Shown: positions 1 to 12,178 of the stretch, one piece after another | Layout: each line of letters begins with the position of its first letter | Position numbering within the stretch: the first letter of the stretch is position 1 | Assembly: GCA_038503035.1 (NCBI GenBank) | Contig: JAVSML010001071.1 | Coordinates: 309,345 to 373,344, forward strand | DNA: 64,000 nucleotides | Origin: Crocodylus rhombifer | Taxonomy: Eukaryota > Chordata > Crocodylia > Crocodylidae | Direction: 5' to 3' | Translations under genes and position numbers: made by a program | The notes under the pieces: model-generated | The model's input: only the letters and a program-made list of their open reading frames with translations | Told to the model about the DNA's origin: nothing | The model's database searches: none

Positions 1-2390
1 GAGCCCTGCAATGCGCCCCTGCTGCCACTGGGGGAGCTCCAGGCTCCAGCTCCAGCTGCTACTAGCCTGGCAGTCCTATTTAAAAGCCAGCCCTTCTCTC
101 TGTTGGGTGGACAGCCTCTTTTGCTCAGGAGCAGCATGGTAAGTGCAGAGGCAGCATGTGGCAGCTTTCTCTGTGCCCACTCTGCCTCCTAACACTATGG
201 GTGCCCCAGCCCCTGGCCCTGACAGTGATGACCAGTGTCCCAGGATCCTTCTGGCCTCTGTGATTACCCTGCTGGGCCAGGGGAGTGTGGGTGGGCCAGG
301 CAGGGAGGGGGGGCAGGGGTGGGGGCAGGGTCTGGGGTGGAGAGAGCCCTAACCCTATGTGTCTGGGACTGGTATGACTGTTGGTGTGATGGGGTCTTCC
401 CAGCAGGTGAAAGCATTTGGCTGCACCCAGTGTCCTCAGCTCGTGTGGGATGGTGACGAGGTGCCCAGCCAGGGGCCCCTCCCAGGGCAAAGCTGGCACT
501 GCTAACAGCTGGCAGTGACATGGCCGGCCATTCCTCATGGCAGGGTCTGGGGTTGTGCAGCTGCTGAGGCAGGTGCTGGCCAGGGCTCCCTGAGCTGCTG
601 CTGGAGTGATAAGACAGGATGCTGAATATCTGAGGGTCCTTTCTCCAGTGACACGTCACTGGAGGTGCTGGGGTGATGCAGGAGCTCAGCCAGGCCACCT
701 GTACTGGTATACACCACATGGTTGCGACCTGGGTCCCAGGGCACGAGACTGTTAGCAACTTGCCACATAAAGGGCATGATCTTATGGGCATGGCTGGACC
801 AACAATTGTGGTTGGTCATGGCCATCTACTGTGCCTGCAAGCCCTTGACTGCCATGCTGACCATTAGTGCCCTTGCTCTTGTATCCCGGCCAACAGGACC
901 TCATAAATATGGGAGTTTGGGTGCCCACCCTGCTCAAACTGGTACAACACCTCCACATCACCCCAGAGTGCCACAAGGTTGCCAACCTCCTCTTAGCTAA
1001 GTTGGGGTCCCGGGTGGAGGACATGGACATGCACACATGGGCTGTGCTGGGCCTGGATGGGGAGAAGGATGCCATACTGGGTTCCACACCAGCTCTGGGC
1101 TCTTGTAGGGTTGTCCCTCTGTTGCTGGCCCTGGACAGCTGCCAGTAATGCCCAGTGCAGGGGTATGGTGAGGCATTGAAAGTCACATGGCAGAGGCTAT
1201 GCCCCACAGCACCTTCAGGCACAAGGCAGGCTGCCAGGGGTATGCAGCAGGCAGGTGCCACTGGCCTTGCTGCTCAGAGATGGCTGCAGGTGGCCCAGGG
1301 GCTGGCAGGCCTGTACAGAGCCTGCAGTAGCCTGCAGCAGGCAGCTGACCCCAACAGCACTGCCCTGGCTGCCGTTTGGCACAGCAGTGGCTAGCAGCAC
1401 TACTGGGGTGCTACCAGGCAGGCACAGCCTCAATGTACATCAGTGGTCACCATCCAGTGGATCTCAATCCACCAGTAGATCTCAGAGGTTCTTGCGGTAG
1501 ATCTCAGAGCCTCTTGGACTTGATCTGAGGCTGGGGTGGAGGGCTGAGTGCTTGTGTGCATGCACGCGTGTGCCCCAGCCCAGCAGGGCATTCGGGAGGG
1601 AAGGGGTAGGGCCTAGATTGAGGCCCCCACAGTGAGGGACAGTGCCACAGAGGCAAGGGCAGGGGTATGTTGAGTGAGGCCCCAGCCGGGTGGGACTTAC
1701 CTGCTGGGGAGGCATGCCCCAAATTCTTTCTCCCTTTGCCTTGATCTTCCCCACCCCACCCTTCCCTCCCCACAGACTTACCTGCTGGATGGGGGGGGAA
1801 GGCAGGGAGTGGCGGCAGTGCACAGAAGATCTTGAGTTGCTTTTAAATGTCAAAGGTGATCTCCTACTTAAGAAGGTCGGAGACCACTTCTGTGTGTGTA
1901 TAAGCACCCTAAGTGACTAAGAAAAAGCATCTTCACAAAGTCTTATTTAACTGATACTGGGAACATGGCACTTAGCGGTTAACACAACAAATGACCCTAC
2001 ATTCTTATTTCCTTACCTAAATTCAACCTCTCTACTCATACCTTAGGTGCTCTAAAGCTGTAGCTGAACAGATGGTTAGGGCCCATAGAGTTCTGTAAAA
2101 ATGGTGGATTCTGCTCTAAAATAACTCTGGATAGATGTGGTATCAAACTTCAGTGCTGTAAGTCAGAGCGCTGTAATGAATATATGTACTACATCCCATC
2201 ACGACTCACATCACATCACATTCCACAGGCATCCCATAGAGCATTGCAACCCCTGTCCCCTCCTGCTTCCAGGACAGTGGTCTAGCCTCAGCCAGTACTT
2301 GACTCTTCTGTCTGAGTGCAGGGCCAGTCCCACCCCTGGGATATCACTGCCAAGAAAGCCCCTGTCTCTATCACCTCCACTGCCTTGTTT
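1..2390. other. Unassigned GC-rich stretch, no recognised gene
   Basis: A TATA-like TATTTAAAAG near 68 and a consensus donor ATG|GTAAGT near 136-144 resemble a promoter and first exon on the plus strand. The plus frame from 867 to 1,394 is broken by a single stop near 1,146. None of the translated sequence is recognised. Roughly 1,910-2,390 is AT-richer and shows nothing. It may be a decayed transposon or part of an unrecognised gene. Confidence 0.3.
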
Positions 2391-2902
2391 CCCTCCCAGT
2401 CAGTTATGAGCCACTATCTGATATTATCACTCAATGTGCGGATTCCATCTGCCACATCTGGACATGCATAAAAATTAAAGCTTTCAATTATGTGCTGAGT
2501 TGACTGTGGACACCATATTCACACGGGACTGCCCAAGATGTTAATTTTATACAGTGTTTTGAAGAGTCTATATCCAGATCTTAGTCTGTTCAGCTTGATC
2601 CACACTTCTCTGTCAAAGTCATGCCCAATGTGGGACTCATTTGATGTTGGTATAGTATATACACATGGTATATACACTGTAGCAATAGATTTCAGACTGG
2701 AGTACTCTGAATTATCATTTAATTTCCATTCACCCCACCCTAATCTAAATTTAGCCTAACACACAAGGCCACAGTACCTGGCCTATTGGGCTCTCCACAG
2801 GCCTAGAAACCTGGCAGCAGAAAAATGGTTAGGGTTTGTCTTCTTGTGTCACTTCGTCTAATGCCCAAGTGTGCAGGGAATACAAGTTGTGCAGCCTGTT
2901 AT

Positions 2903-5313
2903 TCATAGATTCATAGACACTAGGGCTGGAAGGGACCTTGGAAGATCATCAAGTTCAGCCCCCTGCCCCAGGGACAGGAAGTCAGCAGGGATCATAGGAT
3001 CCCAGCAAGATAGACATCCAAATGGCTCTTGAAGGCATTCAAAGTGGGTGCTTGAACCACCTCCGGCTGCAGTCTATTCCAAAACTTGGGGGCTCGGACA
3101 GTGAAGAAGTTCTTCCTTATGCCCAGGCTGAAACGTTCACGGCGGAGTTTGTGACCATTCAACCTTGTAATTCCTTGGGGCGCTCTGGTGAACAGATGTT
3201 CCCCCAGATCCTGGTGGTCACCCCTGATAAACTTACAGGTGGCCACCAGATCACCGGTGAGCCTGTGCTTTTCCAGCCTGAAGAGTCCCATGGCTCTCAG
3301 CCTCTCGTCATTAGGTCTGTTTTCCTGACCTCTGATCATGCGCGTGGCTCTCCTCTGGACTCTCTCAAGCTTCTTCACATCCTTTTTGAATTGTGGAGCC
3401 CAAAACTGGACATAGTACTCCAGCTGTGGCCTCACCAAGACCAAGTACAAGGGGAGAATGATGTCTTGGGATTTGCTTGAGAAGCACCTGTGGATGCAAG
3501 CCAATGTTTTGCTCACTTTGCTAGCTGCAGCATCACATTGAAGGCTCATATTCATCTTGTGTTCAATTATGACCCACAAGTCCCTCTTAGCTGTAGTGCT
3601 AACCAGTGTAGCACTGCTGAGCCTATAAGCATGCTGCAGGTTTTTCCTCCCAAGGTGAAGAATCTTGCATTTTTCAGTGTTAAACACCATCAAGTTCTCG
3701 TCCACCCATTTCCTGAGCCTGTCAAGATCCACCTGGATCACCCTCCTGCCCTCAGGTGTGGATGCTTTACCCCAGAGTTTGGTGTCATCAGTGAACTTGG
3801 CCAGTCCACTTCTGACACCAGTGTCTATATCATTGATGAAGATGTTAAATAGTATAGGTCCTAAGGCAGAGCCTTGAGGGACCCCACTGGTTACAGGGCA
3901 CCACGACATTTGACTTCCATCAACCACCGCCCTCTGGGTCCTACCGCAGAGCCAATTCCCCAGCCAGCGACTTGTGGTGAGGCCGAGGCCACAGTTAGCC
4001 AGTTTTGCCAAGAGCTGATCATGGGATACCAGATCGAAGGCTTTTTTGAAGTCAAGATATATGACATCAATCTCTTCCGCCTTGTCCAGGTGTTAGGTCA
4101 CCTGGTCGTAAAAGGAAATGAGATTGGTTAAGCAAAACCTACCTGCAACAAACCCGTGCTAGCTATCCCTCAGGATGCTGCCATCGGCCAGTCTGTTAAG
4201 GATGGCCTCTTCGATAATCTTTTCCAAGACCTTCCCCAGGATAGATGTCAGGCTGATGGGCCTGTAGTTAGCCAGATCCATTTTCCTCCCTTTCTTGAAG
4301 ATAGGCAACACATTGGCCTTCTTCCAATCTCCAGGCACTACACCAGAGCGCCAGGAGTTCTCAAAGATCTGTGCCAGGGGCTGAGCTATGATGCTTGCCA
4401 GCTCCTTAACTACCCTTGGGTGTAAAACATCAGAGCTGGCTGACTTGAAGGTATCCAGCCTCTCAAGGTGTTCCTTCACGAGGTCAGCTTCAATGGAGGG
4501 TAAGGAATCTCCCTCGCCCGGGCCTCCCTATCCTGTAGTGGGCAGAGGTGTCCCATGGGACTGGTGAAAAACTGATGCAATGTACCCATTTAGCAAGTTT
4601 GTTTTTTTCCTGGGTGTCAGTTGTCAGTTGTCCCATCTGGTTTAGCAGGGGTCCAATGTTGCCCTTGCTTTTCCTCTGGCTCCCCACACATCTAAAAAAG
4701 GACTTTTTATTGTCCTTGATATTTGTAGCTAGCTGGAGTTCCATCGCAGCCTTGGCTTTCCTGATTTGCTCCCTGCAGGTTCAGACCACAGGAGAATACT
4801 GCTCCTTGGCGGTGGATCCAGTCCTTCATCCTTTGTAGGTCTTTCTTTTAAGACACAGGAGGTCCACCAGTTCCCTGGAGAGCCAAGGGGGCTGCTGTGC
4901 CCTTTTGCTGCCTTTCCTCCAATACGGGATAGACTTTGCTTGCGCATCCAGGATTGCTCCCTTTAGGAGCAACCAGTCATCCTGGACTCCCCTCCCCTTG
5001 GGTTGTGGCCCTTGAGGGCCTCACTTACAAGCCTCCTTAGCTTATCTAAGTCAGCTTTCCTGAAGTCAAGGACTTCTGTAGGACTGACTTGCCAGCTTTA
5101 TGTTGGATAGTGAAGGTGATCAGCTCGTGATCACTGTCACCCAGCTTCCCTTTGATCATTTGGTCGCTGATTAGGTCATCCCCAGTTGCCAGTACCAGGT
5201 CGAGCAGCACTTTACCTCTCATTGGCCCATAGACTTCCTGCATCAGATAGAGCTCATCCGTTACATGAGAGAAAGCTTTGCGACTGCTTGAATTTGGCCG
5301 AGCGCTCTTCCCA
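2903..5313 (-). mobile_element. CR1 LINE inserted in the old LINE
   Basis: The 3' end has TTCATAGATTCATAGA-type repeats, and TGTTAT flanks both sides (2,897-2,902 and 5,314-5,319). The 339-codon frame at 2,992-4,011 holds the reverse transcriptase C-terminal part, with GVPQGSALGPILFNIFINDI and FTDD in place of FADD. Upstream frames give the fingers and palm (LANYRPISLTSILGKVLEKI) and the endonuclease end (GDSDHELITF). Frames are shifted and it is 5'-truncated, so inactive. Confidence 0.9.
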
Positions 5314-5374
5314 TGTTATGAGTCTCTGCATACTTTTAAGTACAGTGTCAAGCTTTTTAGTGTGACAACATTTG

Positions 5375-5718
5375 GACTGTATGTATAGGCGACATGTACC
5401 TCCTGAGGTGGGGGGGGGCACAGTTACCACCTGCAGGTAGCAACACAGGCATCAGTGGCGAGGATGGGCTGAGCGGGGACTGTCCACAGGTGGCCATAGC
5501 AGTGTCGGAGGTGGGGTCCCCCCATGGCCAATTGCTGAGGTGGGGGCTACAGCTGGATGCCAAGGCTGGAAGTGCTGGCAGCAAGCCCAGAAGTGGCATT
5601 TCTGGGGTGGGGGGTGCACCAGTGCTTCGCCTGCCCCCCCTGCCTGTTGTCTAAGCTAAGAGTGCTCACTGTCAGGGGGGGCACCAGTGCTCTCAGGGGT
5701 ACCCCTGCACATTGCCTA
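5375..5718. mobile_element. GC-rich DNA-transposon-like insertion in the old LINE
   Basis: This block is absent from the second LINE copy, which runs uninterrupted across the junction. Its ends are weakly inverted: TATAGGCGACATGTACC on the left, and a right end whose complement begins CATAGGCAATGTG. Related sequence (TGCCTGTTG, CCAGTGCTCTCAGGGG) recurs at 8,640-9,060. Family unknown. Confidence 0.45.
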
Positions 5719-5765
5719 TGACCATACAGGAGCAGGATATTCTGCTGGGGCATATACCATTTCAA

Positions 5766-6336
5766 AGGGTGCACATAGAAGTGACAATTTTCACCTGATC
5801 TGGCCACAGAATGTGGTCTATAGATATGACCAAACACAAGTGCACAGATGTAGACAGATTAAAAATGGATGATTTGGTGAAAATACTACTTCTTGTTGCA
5901 TGAGGGGTCATATGAAGACATTTGAAAACAGAATGTCTTCTGTAACTTATGTCTGTGCTGCCTGCAAGCCTGTTGCTGTTTTCAGAATGGGAGGGGGGGA
6001 AAGGGAATGGAGAGAGTTCAACCTGGAAGGGTTTCAGCCCCTTGAGTTGGGGGCTCCAGTTCACCCACCCCACCCTCTAGCGTTGGCTGGGGAACCCCTT
6101 GAACAAGCTCCCTCTGCTCCCTTTCCCCTCTCCCATCCTGAAATGGGGACAGATTGGGAGACAGGAGGGGCTGTTGCTTGAGGAAACCAGCTGCAGGGTG
6201 GCAGCCAGCAGCTAGATTCTGCTCCCCTCTGGAACCAACAGTGAACTTCTGTTTGGTCCAGGGACTGCTGAAACTCAGAGCGCTTCCTGCAAACCATTGA
6301 CAGTTACAGCCAGGAGCTGCACTTCTGTCTGAACCC
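5766..6336. mobile_element. 571-bp insertion flanked by TTCAA
   Basis: The sequence TTCAA occurs at 5,761-5,765 and 6,337-6,341, and the second LINE copy lacks this block at the same site. No coding sequence is recognised. The 5-bp duplication fits an LTR or another integrase-type element, but clear terminal motifs were not identified. Confidence 0.45.
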
Positions 6337-6659
6337 TTCAAGTGCAGTGGTTCTGAGCACTTTGAAAATGGCACACCATGCTGTGCTGGTTACATTTCCA
6401 AAGGCAGCTACCTGTGCAAAGACTTTACTCCTGATCCTCTGAATGTGATATTTATAGGTGAGGGATCGGTCTAATGTGACTCCTGGGTAGGTTGTGGTAT
6501 GCTCATGGGGAAGGATGTGGTTGCCTACTCTGATATTCAGTGTGCTCTTGACTTTACAATTGTCCAGGTGGAAGAGTGATGATACTGATTTATTAATGCT
6601 CTCCATTGGCCTTGTGACTCTCAAACACCACTCCAACCCCTGTGCCACTGTCTTAGAAG

Positions 6660-7225
6660 AAAGCAGAGGTGCCAGAGCTAGGACCCCCTACTGTTGTTTG
6701 GGACTTATTATCACTCTTTGTTACACTGAGTGGAGCCATAAAACTGGATCAATGGACTGCCCCATCCTTCAAGGTTGAGTTGCTTTCCTGAGAGGGGCCA
6801 GTGTGTTTACCCAGATCCACCTGATGTAAAAACAGACCCCAGTATACAATGAAAGCTTTTTTCAAATCCCACAACTGGGGTGTAATCAACAGGTAATCTC
6901 CACATCTTCACTGGAGATCCTCCAGGAGTTGTTTGGCAGAGAAGCTATGAATGAGCACCACTGCAGGTAAGGTGCAGCGGGAAATGGGAATTCTCCCTGG
7001 CAAAACCCTCCACCTCTCCCTCTCTCTCCTCCTGAAGAACAGGAGAAGGCTCGGGCCTCCAGGTCCTGACACTTCGGTTTCCCAGCCCTCCTGGCTCTCA
7101 CAGCAGGGAGGTAGAACCCAGACACCCAGGTTTTGCCAGGGAGGTGAAATGCAGGCATTTCACAGCGTGGTCAGTGCCGGGTTGTGAGCAGCTGTGTGGC
7201 TTCTGGCCCTGGGCTAGGGAAATGA
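6660..7225. other. No feature recognised
   Basis: Between the old LINE and the next CR1 tail I see no exon, repeat end or RNA gene. Short open frames on both strands lack similarity to known proteins. Confidence 0.4.
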
Positions 7226-7230
7226 TGAAT

Positions 7231-7600
7231 AGATTCATAGATTCATAGAATGTAGGCTGGAATGGTCCTTGGAAGATCATAGGGTCCAACCCCCCTGCAC
7301 CAAGCAGGAAAGACAACTGGGATCAGGTGACTCCAGCAAGGTGTCCATCCAGTCTCCTCTTGGAGATTTCCAGGGTAGGTGACTGCACCACCTCTGGAGA
7401 GAGCTTATTTCACAGTCAGGACACCCTAGTTGTGAAGAAGTTCTTCCTAATGTTAAGCCCGAAATGGTCTTCCAGTGATTTGTGACCATTGCTCCTGGTT
7501 TTCTCCAAGGGTGCCCTGGTGAATGGTTGTTTACTGAGCCCTTGATGTACTCACCTGATGATCTGGACAGGGACTCACAATAGGTCCCTTGGTATCTCTC
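7231..7600 (-). mobile_element. CR1 LINE 3' tail
   Basis: It opens with ATTCATAGATTCATAGAATG, then GGCTGGAATGGTCCTTGGAAG and GTCCAACCCCCCTGC. This is the CR1 3' end and last coding segment in reverse. Only the 3' end is present and it is diverged. Confidence 0.8.
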
Positions 7601-9120
7601 TTGTGTGCAGACTCCACATTTGTGTGCAGGAGGCTCAGTCATGGAGTCCAAGATGCTGAATCCAGGATGGTCAAACAGGCACTTACAGAGCATTGGAAAT
7701 GTGTGGATAGATGACACTGATGACATGAGGACCAAAAGGGCTCATCGATGTTGGGGGTTGGAATGGACAGGCTGGGAACTGCTTGCACCTGTAGTGCCAC
7801 AGCACTTGATCAAGTGGGGAACCAGGAATGTGCTGTGAAGGTCCAAGAATGAGGTCTATGGATGGCCAGCCACTCTCTGATGGAGATCACATGTGTCACT
7901 ACAGAGCTGAGAGAGTTGCATAACCAGGATAAGGAGTTTATGCACAGGGTCAAAGCCCTCCTGGGATCCAGCTACAATATGCATGAGTTGCATCATCACC
8001 TCCTCCCACAGGAAGACTGTTGCCTTCCCAGGCTGGAGTGGTGGGGCAGGCTGCCACCCACCCCACGGACTGCTCCATAGGGCAACATGCCCAAAAGTCC
8101 CACAGGGTAAAGCCCTGGATGGCAGCTGTAGGGGAATGTTCCACACTGCACATTGGCTGGAAGATGCTGGGAGGGAGCAGAGGGATCCTGGAACAGGAAA
8201 TCTAGCATGTGGGAGTCGCTGACCCATGGTCCATGGAACCAGGAAGATGTCCAACAGAGCCCACTTTGGGGAGTAGTAGTGTGGAAGGGGTAGGGGACCA
8301 GGCTGCCCAAGACCTGATGCCAGGGCTGACATTTACTCAGCCCACCTTCCAGAGGCAACTTGCTACACTCAGCCACTGGTGGTCACTGGTGTTAGGCATA
8401 GGGCCCCAGAAGGAACAGGGGGTGAAAGGGAGCATCCAACCATCCCACTAAGTCAGGCCACTGTGGGCCCAGGTCCTGGCCCAAGTTCTAGAGCAGGCAA
8501 CATTCCACAATTTTTCTTTACAACACACATGAAAAGTTTGGCAGCTGCAACATTCAATTAAACCAAGGGGTGGCAGCTTCACACACAGCATTCCCCCTGC
8601 CACCCTAAGTTTTTGTGTTTGTTAAATTAAGTGACCCCACCAACGGCATGGACAACTGGTGCCTCCTGAGTCGGGGGGGCACTTGCCCCCCCCCCCCCCC
8701 AGTGGCCAGTCAGTGACCAGGGTAGGGGTGTTCCCCCATGGCCAACCGTGCCAACCCGTAAGTGACAGTGGTGCACCACTGGTACTTCCAGACATGCCAC
8801 TGGCACTTCCAGGTCAGCAAGATCATCTGCAGGGGAAACCCACCCCCAGTCAGTATGATTGGCCACAGGGGGACTGCAGGGATTGCTTCTCCTGGCCCCC
8901 CCACGCCCCAGCCGGTGCTCTCAGGGGGGTACCAGTGCTCTCACTTGCCCCCCTGCCTGTTGCCTAAGTGGGGAATGCTGCCTATCAGGGAGTGCATCAG
9001 TGCTTTCAGTGGGTGCATACATGTGCACCCCCTATGCATTGCCACTGCCCAACGGCATAACCACCTAGTGCAGGCAGGGTCTTTTCCCCACTCTCTCAGT
9101 GTTAACTGAGAAGAAGGTTC
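7600..9120. other. Unassigned repeats around a poly-C tract
   Basis: No gene is recognised. A run of 15 C residues lies at 8,686-8,700. The block around 8,490-8,570 is repeated in direct orientation at 9,130-9,210 (shared CAACATT, CTTTG/CTTTA, GGCAGCT, ATTAAA). The 8,640-9,060 interval resembles the insertion at 5,375-5,718. This looks like nested DNA-transposon debris. Confidence 0.35.
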
Positions 9121-9569
9121 CAAGTGCCAGAGCTAGCAACATTGCACAGTCTTTGTTTAATAAACATACTAACAGTCTGGCAGCTTTGACATTTGATTAA
9201 AATAAGGCATGTCTCTGCCTTATGCTACATTGCCCCGGACCCCAGTGTGTGCCCCCAGGGGTGGGGGTGGGAATTAGGAAGGTGGGGGGAAGGATGATGA
9301 TGCCCAGGCAGCCTGGGCTGTGGGCAGAGGTGCCCATGATACAGAGCCAGAAGGGCTTGTGGCAGGAGACCCACAACCTGATACCAGGGTGTAGGAAATT
9401 GAAGGCCTTGGGCCCTACTCATCCAGGAATAACTCCTGGTTCATGCAGGTGAAGAGGTAGTCAGGCAGGGCTTTGCAGATCCAGACAGTGGGGCTTGGGG
9501 CCACACACATCATTGTGGAGCTCACCCTCTCCCCCATCCCTATACCACATGTGCTCATGATTCCAGGCC

Positions 9570-10000
9570 AAGTCAGTATTTGAAGTGCTCCTTTCGGCGA
9601 TCCAGCTGCTCTCCATAGGGCCTCATGAGCCAGGGCAGGAAGAGGTATGCCAGGCCACTGACAAGGACTGGGGAGTGATGATGTTGCTAATAATTAAATC
9701 AGGGACCCTGGGAACATAGCACTCACTTTCCATCACACCAAGGAATAGGGAGTTGCACAAGAGGTGGGCATTATCCATATTGACTGTGTGAAAGTAAGTG
9801 GTCCAGTCATGCCCTGGACACATAGGTTCTGTGTGTGTGTCTGCACATGTGTGTATGTGCATGTGAGTGCCCAGGACAACTGGGTTTGGGGGGCGAGGGG
9901 GGTTGTCCAGGTGCGCAGCTATAATGTCCTTGCCAGCCAATCGGGGTGGCTTGGTTGTTTGGCTCTGCCCAGGAGTCTTTGGCAGCCTGGGGAGCCTGTG
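9570..10000 (-). pseudogene. Harbinger-type transposase remnant
   Basis: On the minus strand one frame reads NSLFLGVMESECYVPRVPDL. After a frameshift near 9,660-9,680 another frame reads AYLFLPWLMRPYGEQLDRRK. The second matches the characteristic YPLLPWLMRPY segment of Harbinger (HARBI1-like) DDE transposases, and the first the preceding RNS-type segment. Further upstream, NNQATPIGWQGHYS is compatible with the DQATxFINRKGYHS region. Frames are broken, so it is a dead copy. Confidence 0.7.
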
Positions 10001-10149
10001 GGGTATGCTGGGAGGCATGTGAGAGCTCCCACTGCACCTGCTGTGCTCAGGCCATGCAGGCAGGCTCTGAGGCTCCCCCCCACAACCAGCATGGGCTAAT
10101 GTGTGTTCCACTTCCTCCCGACATAAACAGGGGCACAGAGAGTAAAGCT

Positions 10150-11900
10150 TTGAAAGTTAAAGTGTTTCTACGGTGGGCTTCTTGAATGCCTGTACTTACT
10201 TAGCCATAATGATTATGTTCATCTGCCAATGGGCTCTATTTACTTAATAACACTAACTTGTAATCTGGTGACCTACTATTCTAGATGGATATATAAGTGT
10301 ATACCTCCCATACAATGCTGCTTACCCCAAGCATTTGGAAGTCATGAATCTGGCACCCAAAATGATTTTTAAAAATAATAAATTTGTTGTTTTTATTTAC
10401 CTTCTGGATATTGAAATGTCAGACTGCACTGAACTTAGATCTGGGTTTTCTCTGCAATCAGGAGAGTTAAAAAAATTACTTTAAAAAGAGAAAATAAAAG
10501 CTGGTATTCTCTGTTTTTTGTTGAGTCTTGTGAATGATGCAACTGTGTGAGGCATTGGCAACAGTGCATGTACTACATTTCTTTTAGATACAAGGGATTT
10601 ACCAAAGCATTGAGGATTTTTAGTCCATCTTGCCTTCTCTCTTCTGCTGCCTGCAAATGCTGCCATTAGGAAGCTGTCCATAGCCACTGCTGTAGTTAGT
10701 GCAGCCACTCTAGACACTGATCTCTGCAGTCTTGAGGCCCCTGCAGAACTGGTCACAGAGGCCCAGAAGAAGGTCTGCTTTTTACAGCTATGCATTTGCA
10801 GCACAACAGGGGGTTGGAGGGGTTGCTCCAAGCCATAGAGGCTGTGGCTCAGTGCCTCTGGTAAACCACAACAAAGAATTAAAGCAGTGAAAACTGTTTT
10901 GCTTCTGGCACCATGCTCAGAAACACCATGCTGAGCTGCACACAAGAAACCATTTGCAGCTCACAAAGACCAGTTGTATTAGTCCTACTAACCCCAGAAG
11001 CAGTGCTGCACATTTTTCAGTACCACCTGCTGGCATTTGCTCTATTTATATGTATACAGGCATGGAGCAGTCTTGTTACCCTACTTAAGTAAGATCATCC
11101 CTAAAGATACTTACACCTATGAAAAACCTGCTATGGGTCCTACAGGTTTATTGAAGAAAACTCCCAAATCATGGCATTTCAGGAAAAGGCCCAAACACCA
11201 GTAAAAGTAAAAATGTATTACAGACATTAAACTCACACTAACTTTTTTATATCTGGGCATGATTATAAATGCATCTGATTATCCTTCTATGATATTAATA
11301 AACTCCTTCATACATAGAACATTCCAGTGAGATGACTGCTATATCTATCTGACAATAACATTTCCAGCAGGGGGTTATTTCTTGTGCCACCCCTCCAACA
11401 AGGTAACAAAAGATTCCCCTGCCACAAAAGAGAAAGAACTCCCAAAAATAAATCCAAAGAAAAAGACAATCCTCTTGCACAGCTTAACACTCTCAGAGCT
11501 CTATGATCCCCGTTTCCTGAGTAGGGCAGCAAGAAATTCTAGCCCAGACTGAGTACTCAGGATACTAGACCAACACCTAGAATATTCAGATACTCAAGTC
11601 ACTGAGAAGAAAACATAAAAGCACAGCAGCAAGCTAGACTACATGTCCTTGTATAGAAATATCCTGCGACTATGCTGCCCCTTACCACTGTGAAATACGC
11701 ACAATAAAACACTCTCTGCATGACCAATCAGTGACCAGTAACTACTAAACATGACCATTAGGAGGCACAAAGCTGGCTCTAAACTTGGAGAGAACTGACT
11801 TGGGCACAAGAAGTGTCTTATTGGTTCTGCCAATCCCAAGGACAATCTTCAGGGCCCTGGGGTCCTCTCTGCTAGTGTTCTCTATATAGACATATATTAG
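10150..11900. other. No feature recognised
   Basis: This is AT-richer sequence with short chance frames on both strands. No exon, repeat boundary or RNA gene was identified. Confidence 0.4.
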
Positions 11901-12178
11901 CATAGCTGCTGTGCACATATGCAGTGTAAGTATAGGCAGCGGAAGGGGTGGGCTAACGGGGCTCAGTCCCTCCAAATCTCAGGGCAGCCCGGCCGCAGGC
12001 TGCAGCAGTGGGGAGGGGCACGCCAGGAGCACAGCACGCCAGTAAGTTTCTTTTGACTGCCTGTGCTTGGGGAAGACAGATCAAGACCCTTACAGTGCAG
12101 GAGGGAGCAGAGTGGGGCAGGGGCGAATCATTCACCCCTGTCCCTGCCCCGCTCCCTGCTGTACTGTGGGGACTACCT

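Larger units (their letters stand above)
2395..6650 (-). mobile_element. Old non-LTR LINE, copy 1, split by three insertions
   Basis: LINE pieces occur at 2,395-2,896, 5,320-5,374, 5,719-5,765 and 6,342-6,650. They align in order with the copy at 26,090-27,420. On the minus strand 6,342-6,650 encodes a reverse-transcriptase thumb-like segment containing YPGVTLDRSLTYKYHI, the typical YLGVTLDRTLT motif. Downstream pieces match the 3' coding tail of the second copy. The clade is jockey- or L2-like but not resolved. It contains stops and is dead. Confidence 0.65.

Noticed and set aside
264..1261. Long minus-strand open frames at the window start
   Set aside because: They overlap equally long frames on the other strand, have biased GC-rich composition and show no recognised domain. 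Their length is expected by chance in GC-rich DNA.
3022..3852. Plus-strand frames over the CR1 copy
   Set aside because: They are antisense shadows of the reverse transcriptase encoded on the minus strand.
7862..8080. Possible Myb-like second ORF of the Harbinger element
   Set aside because: The hydrophilic frame lacks visible tryptophan-spaced Myb/SANT motifs, so the link could not be supported.
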